Source: Rhodanobacter sp. (GTDB taxonomy: Bacteria; Pseudomonadota; Gammaproteobacteria; Xanthomonadales; Rhodanobacteraceae). From it: a DNA stretch of 64,000 nucleotides. The notes under the pieces are model-generated. The model searched no databases. It saw nothing but the letters and a program-made list of their open reading frames with translations, and was not told where the DNA came from. Positions 54,694-62,985 of the stretch are shown here, in pieces (positions within the stretch are counted from its first letter, which is position 1; each line of letters begins with the position of its first letter). Made by a program: the position numbers and the translations under genes. The stretch is from positions 399,762-463,761 of the forward strand of contig SCRM01000010.1 of assembly GCA_004298045.1 (NCBI GenBank), read 5' to 3'.

Positions 54694-55182
54694 TCACCGT
54701 CGTGCCACCTCGTCGACCACCGCGACGCCGCCGGTCAGCCATGACACGTTGATGCGCCAGGTGCGCTGGCCGCTGGACAACGTGATGTGGCCGCCGGTGG
54801 AGCTGCCGTCGGGGAAAAAGCGGATGCGGCCGGTGTGCGCATCCGGGCGGTCTTCGAGCGCGCTGGTGACCGACAGCTTGAGGCCCTTCGGCAGGCGTAC
54901 GTCGCGCCGTTTCGCGCCGCTCCAGGTGTCGGTCTGCACGTTGACGTCAAAGGTTTCCTCGCGCTGCCGCACGATCGCCTGCGTGCGCGTGGCCCGCAGC
55001 GCCGCCGCGATCTCGCCACTCGCCGCATTCACCCGCGCACTCGCCAGCCCCTGCGTCACCGACACCGACACCGCTGCCGCGGCAATGCCGATCAGCAGGA
55101 TGACGGCGAGCATTTCCAGCAAGGTGAAACCTTGCTGGCGGGATTCGGGATGGGGGATACGGGATTCGGGGCGCGAGCCCAC
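54694..55182 (-). CDS. gspH: Type II secretion minor pseudopilin GspH/XpsH
   Basis: The protein has the prepilin motif QQG-FTLLEMLAVILLIG with Glu at +5 and a GspH-type C-terminal domain (RTWRINVSWLTGG). No ATG lies near. GTG 55182 (18 residues before the cleavage Gly) is listed; GTG 55194 and TTGs further up are alternatives. The leader is coded by the inverted-repeat module at 55139-55244. The stop shares bases with a possible GTG start of gspI. Confidence 0.85.
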   Translation of the reverse strand: MGSRPESRIPHPESRQQGFTLLEMLAVILLIGIAAAAVSVSVTQGLASARVNAASGEIAAALRATRTQAIVRQREETFDVNVQTDTWSGAKRRDVRLPKGLKLSVTSALEDRPDAHTGRIRFFPDGSSTGGHITLSSGQRTWRINVSWLTGGVAVVDEVARR

Positions 55183-55244
55183 GCAGCATCGCACGCTTGC
55201 GCGCAACGCTCGGCCGAATCCCCAATCCCGTATCCCGAATCCCT
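55139..55244. repeat. Inverted-repeat module at the gspG-gspH junction
   Basis: The left arm (55139-55171) has CGGGATTCGGG, GGGGGATAC and GGGATTCGGGG; the right arm (55214-55244) has CGAATCCCCAATCCC and GTATCCCGAATCCC. The middle about 43 bases match the middle of the gspH-gspI module in pattern and GC-rich words. Arms and middle together look like one repeated unit of about 105 bases. Confidence 0.8.
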
Positions 55245-55247
55245 GCC

Positions 55248-55712
55248 TCACTGCCAATTCCCCACGTCCTTGCGGTACCCCTCGCCGCCCGGCTTGCCGT
55301 CCTGGCCGTAGAAGATCAGGTCGTAGGTGCCGTGGTCGCCGGGGTATTTGTAGCCAAACGCGTGGCCCCACGGGTCTTTCAACTCGGATTCCTTGGCGTA
55401 GGGTCCCTGCCAATTCGGCGCGTTCGCCGGTTTGGTCACCAGCTCCGTCAGTTGCTGCGGCGGGGCGCCGTTGTCCAGCGCGTAATTGTCGATTTTCTGC
55501 GACAAGGTGATGAGCTGCGCCTTGCCGGCGCCGTACTTGCCCTTGTCCACATTCTTGCCGACCTGGGTCACCACGACCGCGCCGATCACGCCGATCAGCA
55601 CGATCACGGCAAGCATTTCGAGCAGGGTGAAACCTGCCGCGCGTGCGCGGCGCGCATGGCCGGGATTCGGGATACGGGATCGGGGATTGGAAACAGCAGG
55701 CCGTACAGTCAT
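55248..55712 (-). CDS. gspG: Type II secretion major pseudopilin GspG/XpsG
   Basis: This 154-residue major pseudopilin has RAAG-FTLLEMLAVIVLIG with Glu at +5, and the GspG C-terminal core with DPWGHAFGYKYPG and its calcium-site region. ATG 55712 has GGAG eight bases upstream on the minus strand, so the start is well supported. That makes the leader 26-27 residues, longer than the usual 6-10, and its middle (SNPRSRIPNPGHA) is coded by the repeat arm at 55661-55690. It forms the shaft of the pseudopilus. Confidence 0.95.
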   Translation of the reverse strand: MTVRPAVSNPRSRIPNPGHARRARAAGFTLLEMLAVIVLIGVIGAVVVTQVGKNVDKGKYGAGKAQLITLSQKIDNYALDNGAPPQQLTELVTKPANAPNWQGPYAKESELKDPWGHAFGYKYPGDHGTYDLIFYGQDGKPGGEGYRKDVGNWQ

Positions 55713-55808
55713 CCGATTATCTCCGTCAAAATTGGCAATAAAGAACAGCCGAGTTCTCGCCGCACACCCGCTTTTACGAATCCCGAATCTCCAATCCCCA
55801 ATCCCGGC
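55661..55808. repeat. Inverted-repeat module at the gspF-gspG junction
   Basis: The left arm (55661-55690) is CGGGATTCGGG, ATACGGGATCGGGG; the right arm (55776-55808) is CGAATCCCGAATC, TCCAATCCCCAATCCCGG. The middle, about 85 bases, starts GAAACAGC and holds ACAGCCGAGTTCTCG and CACCCGCTTTT, close to words in the gspE-gspF module. The gspG ribosome site and start lie inside it. Confidence 0.8.
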
Positions 55809-55809
55809 T

Positions 55810-57027
55810 CTACTGGATACTGCTGGTCAAGCTGAGCAGCGGCAGCAGTATCGCGGCCATGATGAAGCCGACCATGACGGTCATGACGATCGTCAGCGCG
55901 GGCACGAGGGCGGCGAGCAGACGGTCGATCGCGCGGCGGCTTTCCAGTTCGAAGGTGTCGGCGATCTTGAGCAGCATGCCGTCGAGGTCGCCGGCCTCTT
56001 CGCCGACCTGCACCATCTGCAGCGCGAGGCGCGGAAACACCTTGGTCTGGCCGAGCGCGAGGCCAAGGCCCGAGCCTTCCTTGACCTGTTCGTGGGCCTG
56101 CGCCAGCGCGGCGTCGAGCGCGCGGTTGGCGGTGACCTGGCGCGCGATGGCCAGTGCCGCCAACAACGGCACGCCGTTCTTGAGCAAGGTGCCGAGCGTG
56201 CGCGCAATGCGCGCGGTCTGCACCTTGAGCAGCAGCGGGCCGGCCACGCGCAGGCGCAGCAGGCGTGCATCCCAAGCCAGCCGCGCCGCCGGATCGCGCA
56301 GGCGCGCCCGGAGCGCAAACCCGCCGCCGATCGCGACCAGCAGCATCAGCCACCACCACGCCTGCAGCGCATTGCCGATCGCCAGCACCACGCGGGTGAT
56401 CAGCGGTATCGGCACCTGCATGTCGGCAAAGATCGGCACGAACTGCGGCACCACGTAGGCCAGCAGCAAAATCAGCGAGCCCAGCACACCGACCAACAGG
56501 AACGCCGGATAGATCAGTGCATTGACGATGCTGCCGCGCAGCTGCTGCGAGCGTTCGAGATAGTCGGCCAACCGCCGCAGCGTGGCTTCGAGCGAACCGC
56601 CGGCCTCGCCGGCACGCACCAGCGCGACGTACAGCTTGGGGAAAACCCCGTGCTCCTCGTCCAGCGCCTGCGACAGCGGCATGCCGCCGCGCACGCGGTC
56701 GCGCACGTGTTCCACCAGCTTGCGCGCGCGCTCGCTCTCGGGCAGGTCCATCAGCACGCCCAGCGCGCGGTCCAGCGGTTGTCCGGCGCCGAGCAGCGTC
56801 GCCAGCTCGTGGGTGAATTGCGCCAGCTGGTCGCCGGTGAACGGCCCGCGCTTGAACAGCGCCGCCAGCGCCGATGCCCCGCCGCCGGCATCCGCAAGCG
56901 CGGCTTCGAGCGGCGTGTGGCCCTGATCCTGCAGCCGCGCCACTACCTCGTCGACGCTCGCCGCCTCCATCTGCCCGGCCAGCATCTCGCCGCTTTCGGT
57001 GACGGCCTTGTAGCGGTATTGGCTCAT
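55810..57027 (-). CDS. gspF: Type II secretion inner-membrane platform protein GspF/XpsF
   Basis: This 405-residue polytopic protein has two homologous T2SSF domains (about residues 70-190 and 270-395) and three membrane helices. YRYKAVTESGEMLAGQMEA marks the N terminus, and FVALVRAGEAGGSLE-like LYVALVRAGEAGGSL and LQMVQVGEEAGDLDGML the two repeats. It is the platform on which pseudopilins are assembled. ATG 57027 gives the family-typical MSQYRYKA start. Confidence 0.96.
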   Translation of the reverse strand: MSQYRYKAVTESGEMLAGQMEAASVDEVVARLQDQGHTPLEAALADAGGGASALAALFKRGPFTGDQLAQFTHELATLLGAGQPLDRALGVLMDLPESERARKLVEHVRDRVRGGMPLSQALDEEHGVFPKLYVALVRAGEAGGSLEATLRRLADYLERSQQLRGSIVNALIYPAFLLVGVLGSLILLLAYVVPQFVPIFADMQVPIPLITRVVLAIGNALQAWWWLMLLVAIGGGFALRARLRDPAARLAWDARLLRLRVAGPLLLKVQTARIARTLGTLLKNGVPLLAALAIARQVTANRALDAALAQAHEQVKEGSGLGLALGQTKVFPRLALQMVQVGEEAGDLDGMLLKIADTFELESRRAIDRLLAALVPALTIVMTVMVGFIMAAILLPLLSLTSSIQ

Positions 57028-57047
57028 GGGCGGCGATCCGCCGCCGG

Positions 57048-57135
57048 AGATTGGGGATTCGAGATTCGGGATTCGAAACAGCCGAAAGCTCGCGAGTCCC
57101 CGCTTTGTCGAATCCCCAATCCCCAATCCCGATTC
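57048..57135. repeat. Inverted-repeat module at the gspE-gspF junction
   Basis: The left arm (57048-57075) reads AGATTGGGGATTCG, AGATTCGGGATTCG; the right arm (57109-57135) reads TCGAATCCCCAAT, CCCCAATCCCGATT. The middle 33 bases start AAACAGCCGAAAGCTCG and end CCCCGCTTTG, as in the gspF-gspG module. It fills nearly all of the 108-base gap. Confidence 0.8.
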
Positions 57136-58851
57136 TCAGCTCTCCTGCGTAACACGCAGCACCTCCTCCAGCGTGGTGATGCCGGCGAGGGATTTGACAA
57201 TGCCGTCTTCGTACATGGTGCGCATGCCTTCGGCGCGCGCGGCGCGCTCGATGGCGCCTTCGTCGGCATGCTGCATGACGAGGCGGCGCAGGGCGTCGCT
57301 CATCACGAAAAACTCCATGATCGCCTGCCGGCCGTGGTAGCCGGTGGGGTTGGCGGCGCTGGTGCCCGGTTTCCACAACCGGATCGGCTTGCCCTCAGCG
57401 TATTTTTCCAGCTCGAACTGGGCAACGACTTCGGGCGAGGGCTCGTACGGCACCGCGGTTTCCGGGTCGAGCCGGCGCACCAGGCGCTGGGCCAGGATGC
57501 CGTTGACGGTGGAACCCAGGAGGTAGTCCTCCACCCCCATGTCCAGCATGCGGGTGATGCCGCCGGCAGCGGAGTTGGTGTGCAGCGTGGACAACACCAG
57601 GTGGCCGGTGAGCGCGGACTGGATCGCGATGCGGCAGGTTTCCAGATCGCGCATCTCGCCGATCATGATCACGTCCGGATCCTGGCGCACGATCGAGCGC
57701 AGGGCGGCGGCGAAATCCAGCCCGATCTGCGGCTTGGCCTGGATCTGGTTGATGCCTTCGATCTGGTATTCGACCGGGTCCTCGACGGTGATGATCTTGA
57801 CGTCGGCGGTGTTGATGCGCGACAGCGCGGTGTACAGCGTGGTGGTCTTGCCCGAGCCGGTCGGGCCGGTCACCAGCAAAATGCCGTGCGGGCGCTTGAG
57901 CACCTCGACAAAGCGCGACTGGAACGCCTCGGTGAAGCCCAGCGTGGCGAAATCGAACACCACCGATTCGCGGTCCAATATGCGCATCACCACCGACTCG
58001 CCAAAACTGGTGGGCACGGTGGACACGCGCAGATCCAGCTCCTTGCCCTGCACGCGCAGCTGGATGCGCCCGTCCTGCGGCAACCGGCGCTCGGCGATGT
58101 TGAGCCGCGCCATGATCTTGACCCGCGAAATCACCGCCGCGGTGGAACTCGCCGGCGGCGCCTCCACCTCGTGCAGCACGCCGTCGATGCGGTAGCGCAC
58201 CTTGAGCCGGTTCTCGAACGGCTCGATGTGCACGTCCGAAGCGCGCTGCTCCACCGCCCGCTGCAGGATCAGGTTCACCAGCCGGATCACTGGCGCCTCG
58301 CTGGCGAGGTCGCGCAGGTGTTCGACGTCGTCGTCCTCGCTGACGGCGCCGTCGATGTTCTCCACGATCGCGCCCATCGCCGAGCGCCCGGCGCCGTAGT
58401 AGCGCTCGATCAGGTCGTCGATTTCCGAGCGCAGGCCGACGCGCAGCGCCACCGGGCGCCCGGCGGCAAGCCGCACCGCATCGAGCGGATACGGATCGGC
58501 CGGATCGGCCACCACCAGCGCCAAGGCGCCATCCGGGGTGTTGACCGGCACCACATGCTGTTGCTTCAGGAACCGTACCGACAGTTCGACATCCGGCGGT
58601 GCCAGCGGCGGCGCGTCGCGCGTCGCCAGCAACGGCACCCCAAGCAGCGCGCACCACGCCTCGGCCAAGTCGCGTTCGTTGACCAGCCCGAGCCGTACCA
58701 GCAGCGCGGTCAGCGTGCCGCTGCCGGTTTCCTCATGCAGCCGCCGTGCGCGGCCGAGGTCGCTGTCTTTCAGCTGCCCGCGCGCCACCAGCAACGCGCA
58801 TACCTGCGCCTCGCGATCATCCACCTGCGCCGACCCCACCACCGCAGACAT
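57136..58851 (-). CDS. gspE: Type II secretion ATPase GspE/XpsE
   Basis: This 571-residue ATPase powers pseudopilus assembly. It has an N1E domain (about residues 1-150), Walker A GPTGSGKTTT (329-338), the Asp box VKIITVEDPVEY, Walker B DPDVIMIGEMRD and the His box LSTLHTNSA. The region after LAQRLVRRL, which in many GspE/PilB proteins holds two CxxC pairs for zinc, has no Cys here. It is the first gene of the operon; the 226 bases upstream (58852-59077) show no gene and hold the terminator of the next operon. Confidence 0.96.
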   Translation of the reverse strand: MSAVVGSAQVDDREAQVCALLVARGQLKDSDLGRARRLHEETGSGTLTALLVRLGLVNERDLAEAWCALLGVPLLATRDAPPLAPPDVELSVRFLKQQHVVPVNTPDGALALVVADPADPYPLDAVRLAAGRPVALRVGLRSEIDDLIERYYGAGRSAMGAIVENIDGAVSEDDDVEHLRDLASEAPVIRLVNLILQRAVEQRASDVHIEPFENRLKVRYRIDGVLHEVEAPPASSTAAVISRVKIMARLNIAERRLPQDGRIQLRVQGKELDLRVSTVPTSFGESVVMRILDRESVVFDFATLGFTEAFQSRFVEVLKRPHGILLVTGPTGSGKTTTLYTALSRINTADVKIITVEDPVEYQIEGINQIQAKPQIGLDFAAALRSIVRQDPDVIMIGEMRDLETCRIAIQSALTGHLVLSTLHTNSAAGGITRMLDMGVEDYLLGSTVNGILAQRLVRRLDPETAVPYEPSPEVVAQFELEKYAEGKPIRLWKPGTSAANPTGYHGRQAIMEFFVMSDALRRLVMQHADEGAIERAARAEGMRTMYEDGIVKSLAGITTLEEVLRVTQES

Positions 58852-59015
58852 CGTCCACCCCGCTTCGACCAGACTGCCGCCGGCGCCCCCCGACGCCTAT
58901 CGACCGGCCGCCATTGGTAACACATCCACCGACCCGCACAAAAGCGTTACTCGCCGCTGCCGCTGCGGGCGGCGACGCTGCGAGCGCTGACTTGCTGCCC
59001 TTCCAGCCAGCCGGG

Positions 59016-59044
59016 AAAAGGATCCCGCCAGGCTGGCGGGATCC
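59016..59044 (-). terminator. Intrinsic terminator of the PA-domain protein gene
   Basis: GGATCCCGCC and GGCGGGATCC pair over 10 bp around AGGCT (59020-59044). On the minus strand the stem is followed by TTTTCCC. It lies 34 bases after the stop of the PA-domain gene. Confidence 0.75.
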
Positions 59045-59077
59045 GTGGGTGCACCTCCGCACGGCGCCTGCGGGATG

Positions 59078-60763
59078 TCAGTCCTTGCCGCTGGCGGAAT
59101 GTCCCGCACCCATGCCCCAGGCGTTGAACTGATCGCGCGTCTCCGCCGGGTTCAGGCAGGCGTCCAGGCGCGTCGCCTCATGCCTGCTCAGCAGCCCGTC
59201 GGCGGCCAGCTCGCTGGCATAGTTGTGAATGGCCGCGCGGTACTCGCCCAGCGAGGCGGCGGCCCCTGCCAGCAACTTGGCATGGGCCAGGACGTTGGCG
59301 CCAACGATCAGCCCGCCCGGCACGAAGGTGGGAATACCGGTGTCGCAACGCAGCAGTTGTTGATGATCCTCGTTGAGCTTCCAGCCCTCGTCCTTGAACA
59401 GCGCGGGGGTAAGGTCGAGGGTGAACTGACTGATCAGGTCCGGGTTGATCGCGTATTCCATCAACGCGTTCGGCGTCAGCCGCGTGTCGTAGTGCGAGAA
59501 CGACGAGCCCTGCGCCAAGACGCTTGGTGCGTACAACTGCACGTTGCCCGCCGCATCGGCACCGGCCAGTGACGAGCCCAGCGCCAGGCCGCCAGTGAGC
59601 CCGGCGAGATGGGCGCGCAGCGTGTTGCCGTCGGCCTGGCTCACCGACACCACCGGGATGTTGACCGGGTTGGCCGGGGTACCGCCAGGCACGATCGTGC
59701 CGGGCTGGTTGTTGGCGATGATCACGCCGGTGGCACCCGCGTTCTGCGCGTTTTCCACCTTGACGGTGAAGGCGCAGGTCCCGCGCACGACCAGCGCCAG
59801 ATGGCCGGCCACCGCCGCGGCGTTGTCGAACGGCACGCAGCCTTCTGCGGTGGCGCCGGTCACCGCCGCGACAATGCCGCCGCTGAAGTTGGCAACACTT
59901 GCCGTCGGACCGAACGCGGCCTGGTTGATCGCGTAGTCACCCACGGCCGGCGCCGGCGCGCTGATGCGCAACATCAATGTCGGGGTAAGCCACAAGGGCG
60001 CCTCTGCCCTCACGTTGGCGCCGGTAAATACCAGCTGGCCGTCGTTCACCGCCGCGGCGACGCGCTCGACGGGCGTCATCGCGTACCAGTTCTGCTGCCG
60101 GCTGTTGTCGAAGACGAAAGTGCTGTAGATGTCCGGTAGCCCCGCCAACGGCCGACCGGTGATGAGGTTGCCGAAGCCGGAAAAGCCCAGCCCGTGCGCC
60201 ATCTCGTGCAGCACCACGTTGAGGAAGTTGATCGAACCCGCCGGTTGCCTGCCGTCCAGGCCGAAGTACCAGGACGCGCCCTCGAGGCAGCCCGGGGAGC
60301 CCAGCGCGCCGTTGAAACGCGCGCGGATGTCTGCCGCGCCAAGCGCCGCATCCTCGCCGACCAAGGCGTCGAACAACGCCGAGTGGTACCAGGTGTTGGA
60401 CAGCGCACCGGCAGGTGCCGGGTCTTCGAACCCGAAGATGTAGGTGGCACCGGCCGAGCCGAGCGTGCCCGCATTTGCGGTGCAGGCGAGCTTGGCGAAG
60501 CTGGCGCTGACGGTGACCGGCACCTCGCTCTGCAGCACCGCCCCCCACAGGTCGGCAGCGAACTGGAAGACGATGCGCGCCTGCTCGCCACGGGTGGCGC
60601 CGGGGTTGCCGCCGACCGGGCTGGCCGGAGTCGAGTCATCCAGACCCTGGCCGGTGCCCACATCCTGGTTGGCGATCTTGATCTCGGCGGCGGAAACGTA
60701 GCCCGCCAAGCCCAGCAAACCAACGCCCAGCAGGGCGCGGAACAGCACCTTGTGGCGGATCAT
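59078..60763 (-). CDS. Exported HExxH protein with inserted PA domain
   Basis: This 561-residue protein has a signal peptide (ending VSAA, about residue 26). The zinc-peptidase motif HEMAHGLGFSG (His186, Glu187, His190) occurs in a domain with several Cys. From about residue 290 there is a protease-associated (PA) domain, recognisable by CAFTVKVENAQNAGATGVIIANN. The peptidase-like part then resumes. A third zinc ligand is not obvious, so activity is likely but unproven. It overlaps the upstream small gene by four bases and lies just upstream of the gsp operon on the same strand, so export by type II secretion is plausible. Confidence 0.88.
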   Translation of the reverse strand: MIRHKVLFRALLGVGLLGLAGYVSAAEIKIANQDVGTGQGLDDSTPASPVGGNPGATRGEQARIVFQFAADLWGAVLQSEVPVTVSASFAKLACTANAGTLGSAGATYIFGFEDPAPAGALSNTWYHSALFDALVGEDAALGAADIRARFNGALGSPGCLEGASWYFGLDGRQPAGSINFLNVVLHEMAHGLGFSGFGNLITGRPLAGLPDIYSTFVFDNSRQQNWYAMTPVERVAAAVNDGQLVFTGANVRAEAPLWLTPTLMLRISAPAPAVGDYAINQAAFGPTASVANFSGGIVAAVTGATAEGCVPFDNAAAVAGHLALVVRGTCAFTVKVENAQNAGATGVIIANNQPGTIVPGGTPANPVNIPVVSVSQADGNTLRAHLAGLTGGLALGSSLAGADAAGNVQLYAPSVLAQGSSFSHYDTRLTPNALMEYAINPDLISQFTLDLTPALFKDEGWKLNEDHQQLLRCDTGIPTFVPGGLIVGANVLAHAKLLAGAAASLGEYRAAIHNYASELAADGLLSRHEATRLDACLNPAETRDQFNAWGMGAGHSASGKD

Positions 60764-61209
60764 TGGGTCACCTCCGCCGCGGGCTGCTGGCTGTCGCCCG
60801 CGTGATGGATGTTCAGGCTGCCATCGGTGCGGCGCTCGGCTACCAGGCTGTTCATCAGCGACTCGGGCACCGCCATGCCCAGCGCCGCGCCACCGTTCTG
60901 CAGACGGATCGCGTGCAGGGTTTGCCGCGCCTCCGCTTCGTCGCGCGGGCCCGCATCCGCGCGTCGCGCGCCACGCGCCGCCGGCGCGGCGGCAGCTTGT
61001 TCGCGCATGGCGCGGGACAAGGCCGCGCGCTGCTCGGCGGTGGGTGCCACCAATTGCCCGGTGGCCGGATCGATGGCCACCTGCACCCCCTGCACCGTTA
61101 CCGGCGCACCTTGCGTGGCTGCTTGCGGCGCGGCCGCGCTGGCCGCTGCCGCCATGAGAAGCCCGGCCACTGCCAGACTCGAATTGCGCATTGCCCGTTT
61201 CGTATCCAT
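60760..61209 (-). CDS. Small exported protein, post-PEP-CTERM-1-like
   Basis: This 149-residue protein has a signal peptide (ending ASAA), then APVTVQGVQVAIDPATGQLVAPTAEQRAAL (read in parts), an Ala/Arg-rich middle and a C-terminal VPESLMNSLVAERRTDGSLNIHHAGD. The pattern resembles short proteins called post-PEP-CTERM-1, usually found beside secreted proteins; the match is from memory and tentative. GGGAGG about six bases before ATG 61209 is a strong ribosome site. Its stop overlaps the PA-domain gene start (ATGA), so it may be a chaperone, inhibitor or partner of that protein. Confidence 0.75.
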   Translation of the reverse strand: MDTKRAMRNSSLAVAGLLMAAAASAAAPQAATQGAPVTVQGVQVAIDPATGQLVAPTAEQRAALSRAMREQAAAAPAARGARRADAGPRDEAEARQTLHAIRLQNGGAALGMAVPESLMNSLVAERRTDGSLNIHHAGDSQQPAAEVTQ

Positions 61210-61661
61210 GCAACCCTCCCGTTGATGAAATGCGCGCCCCGTAGACGCGCAATTGGCCACGCGCGCCTCGCGGCGTACGTCGTCATGGTGTTTCGGCACG
61301 GCTTCGATCAGGCCGTGGGGCCCCCGCCCCTCCCGATCGACGATGGCGTCAAGAACCTGGCACCTTTCGGCGAACCTATCGAAAGTTCTTGCGCCGGTCA
61401 ACACGACTTTTTCTGGTGTTTGCTGCGTTGCAGACAGGGCCGCTGGCCGCTGCTGAATCCGGCACCAGCCACTCCCTGACGCGGGCCGCGCGGAGTGAGG
61501 TGGGCAGCCAAAACCGGCGTCGGCAATCCTTCGCTACGGCGCCGTGTGGTGGTTGCTGTCCTGCAGCGCGGCGACACGGCTGGATCCGTCGCGCTTGCCA
61601 CCCTGCCGACGGCGCCCGCAGCGGTTCTGCGAGAATGCCCGATGGTTTTTCGGAAAGCCCC
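61210..61661. other. Gene-free region between divergent genes
   Basis: These 452 bases lie between the small exported-protein gene and tatD. On the minus strand TTGACC (61401-61396) is followed by GATAGG 15 bases on, a weak promoter pattern for the exported pair. A plus-strand frame running into tatD from 61389 starts like a signal peptide but has no ribosome site and no family resemblance. I see nothing else. Confidence 0.4.
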
Positions 61662-62459
61662 ATGCCCCTGATCGATATCGGCGCCAATCTCACCCACGAA
61701 TCGTTTGCCGACGACTTGCCCACGGTGTTGCGGCGCGCGGCAGACGCGGGGGTGACGCGCATGCTTGTCACCGGCGCCTCGCGCACCGGCAGTGACGAGG
61801 CGGTGGCGCTGGCACGGGCGTACCCGGGCGTGCTGTGGGCCACCGCTGGAGTGCACCCGCATGCGGCCGCGGAATACGACGACGAAGTGGATGCCCACTT
61901 GCGCGACTTGGCCCACGACCCCGTGGTGCGCGCGGTGGGCGAGGCGGGGCTGGATTACTTTCGCCATCTCTCGCCACGCGACACGCAGCTTGCAGCGTTC
62001 GAGCGCCAGCTCGCGATTGCCGCCGACGTCGGCAAGCCGCTGTTCCTGCACCAGCGCGACGCCCACGCGGATTTCCTGCGCCTGCTGCGGCAATGGCGCG
62101 GGCGGGTGCCCGCGGTGGTGGTGCACTGCTTCACCGACGGCGGCGAAGCGCTGCGCGATTACCTCGCGCTGGATTGCCACATCGGCATCACCGGCTGGAT
62201 CTGCGACGAGCGCCGCGGCACCCATCTGCGCACGTTGGTGCGCGAAATCCCCGCCACCCGGCTGATGCTCGAGACCGACGCGCCATACCTCCTGCCGCGC
62301 ACGCTGCACCCGCTGCCGAAGGACCGCCGCAACGAGCCGATGTACCTCCCCCACGTCTGCGCCGAAGTCGCCCGCTGCCGCGGCGAGCCGGCGGAAGTCA
62401 CCGCAGCGAACAGCACGGCCACGGCGGAGAACTTCTTTGATTTGAAAGGCTCAGGCTGA
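61662..62459 (+). CDS. tatD: TatD-family metal-dependent hydrolase
   Basis: This 265-residue TIM-barrel protein has PLIDIGANLTHESF at the N terminus (E. coli TatD begins similarly), GVHPHAA with metal-binding His, VGEAGLDYFR with Glu, the HQRDAH and HCFTDGG His residues, and ETDAPYLLP with the final Asp. TatD acts as a 3'-5' DNase/RNase linked to DNA repair and, despite its name, is not needed for Tat export. ATG 61662 fits the family start; ATG 61635 would add nine residues. It stands far from tatABC here. Confidence 0.94.
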   Translation: MPLIDIGANLTHESFADDLPTVLRRAADAGVTRMLVTGASRTGSDEAVALARAYPGVLWATAGVHPHAAAEYDDEVDAHLRDLAHDPVVRAVGEAGLDYFRHLSPRDTQLAAFERQLAIAADVGKPLFLHQRDAHADFLRLLRQWRGRVPAVVVHCFTDGGEALRDYLALDCHIGITGWICDERRGTHLRTLVREIPATRLMLETDAPYLLPRTLHPLPKDRRNEPMYLPHVCAEVARCRGEPAEVTAANSTATAENFFDLKGSG

Positions 62460-62541
62460 TTCTGCACCTGTCAAAAGTGGAGTTGTCATGGCGCAATTTC
62501 CGCGACCCAGCACACCCCGGAGGTCAAAGGAACGGAATCAA

Positions 62542-62985
62542 CTATCTCGGACGAGGCTTCCTCGCAGTCGGCACTCCAGCAACGGCACAAAATATCAGGC
62601 CCGATAGCACCCCAACAACCGATCCTGCCAAAAGCTTTTGGATCACACCATTTATTTCAATATGGTCATTACTTCCAATCAACGTCGAGAATGCCGTGAA
62701 TGCAACCATGCCCATAAGGCATGCTCCGCCACATATATAACCGACGGTCAGTTTCCCCCATTGGATCAGCTTGGCTACCCATGGCCATCCCAAGACACCG
62801 ATTGTCAGATATCCCACTGGAATCCCAAAGGCATACATGAATACCAACGATCCAATCCATGAGAGGCCCGGTCGGTTATAGCCCATGACCATGACGTACG
62901 CAGCATAGACAAAAAAGAACGCCAATGGCGTCAGTAACGGGGTGATAACGAACGCCAACCATATTGGGCGGCGAGAGACATTCAT
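62542..62985 (-). CDS. Putative RHS-toxin immunity membrane protein
   Basis: This 147-residue protein has about four membrane segments (roughly residues 9-32, 38-62, 75-98 and 118-138) and no family I recognise. Its ATG at 62985 overlaps the stop of the RHS gene by four bases. The base composition is distinctly poorer in G+C than the rest of the window. Position directly after an RHS C-terminal domain is where cognate immunity genes lie, so immunity is the best guess. A membrane location would suit a toxin that attacks the membrane or periplasm. ATGs at 62994 and 63009 are alternative starts. Confidence 0.72.
   Translation of the reverse strand: MNVSRRPIWLAFVITPLLTPLAFFFVYAAYVMVMGYNRPGLSWIGSLVFMYAFGIPVGYLTIGVLGWPWVAKLIQWGKLTVGYICGGACLMGMVAFTAFSTLIGSNDHIEINGVIQKLLAGSVVGVLSGLIFCAVAGVPTARKPRPR

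Noticed and set aside
61389..61661. Plus-strand extension upstream of tatD that begins like a signal peptide
   Set aside because: There is no ribosome site, the start would be a TTG, and TatD proteins begin at the later ATG; the hydrophobic run is probably chance.
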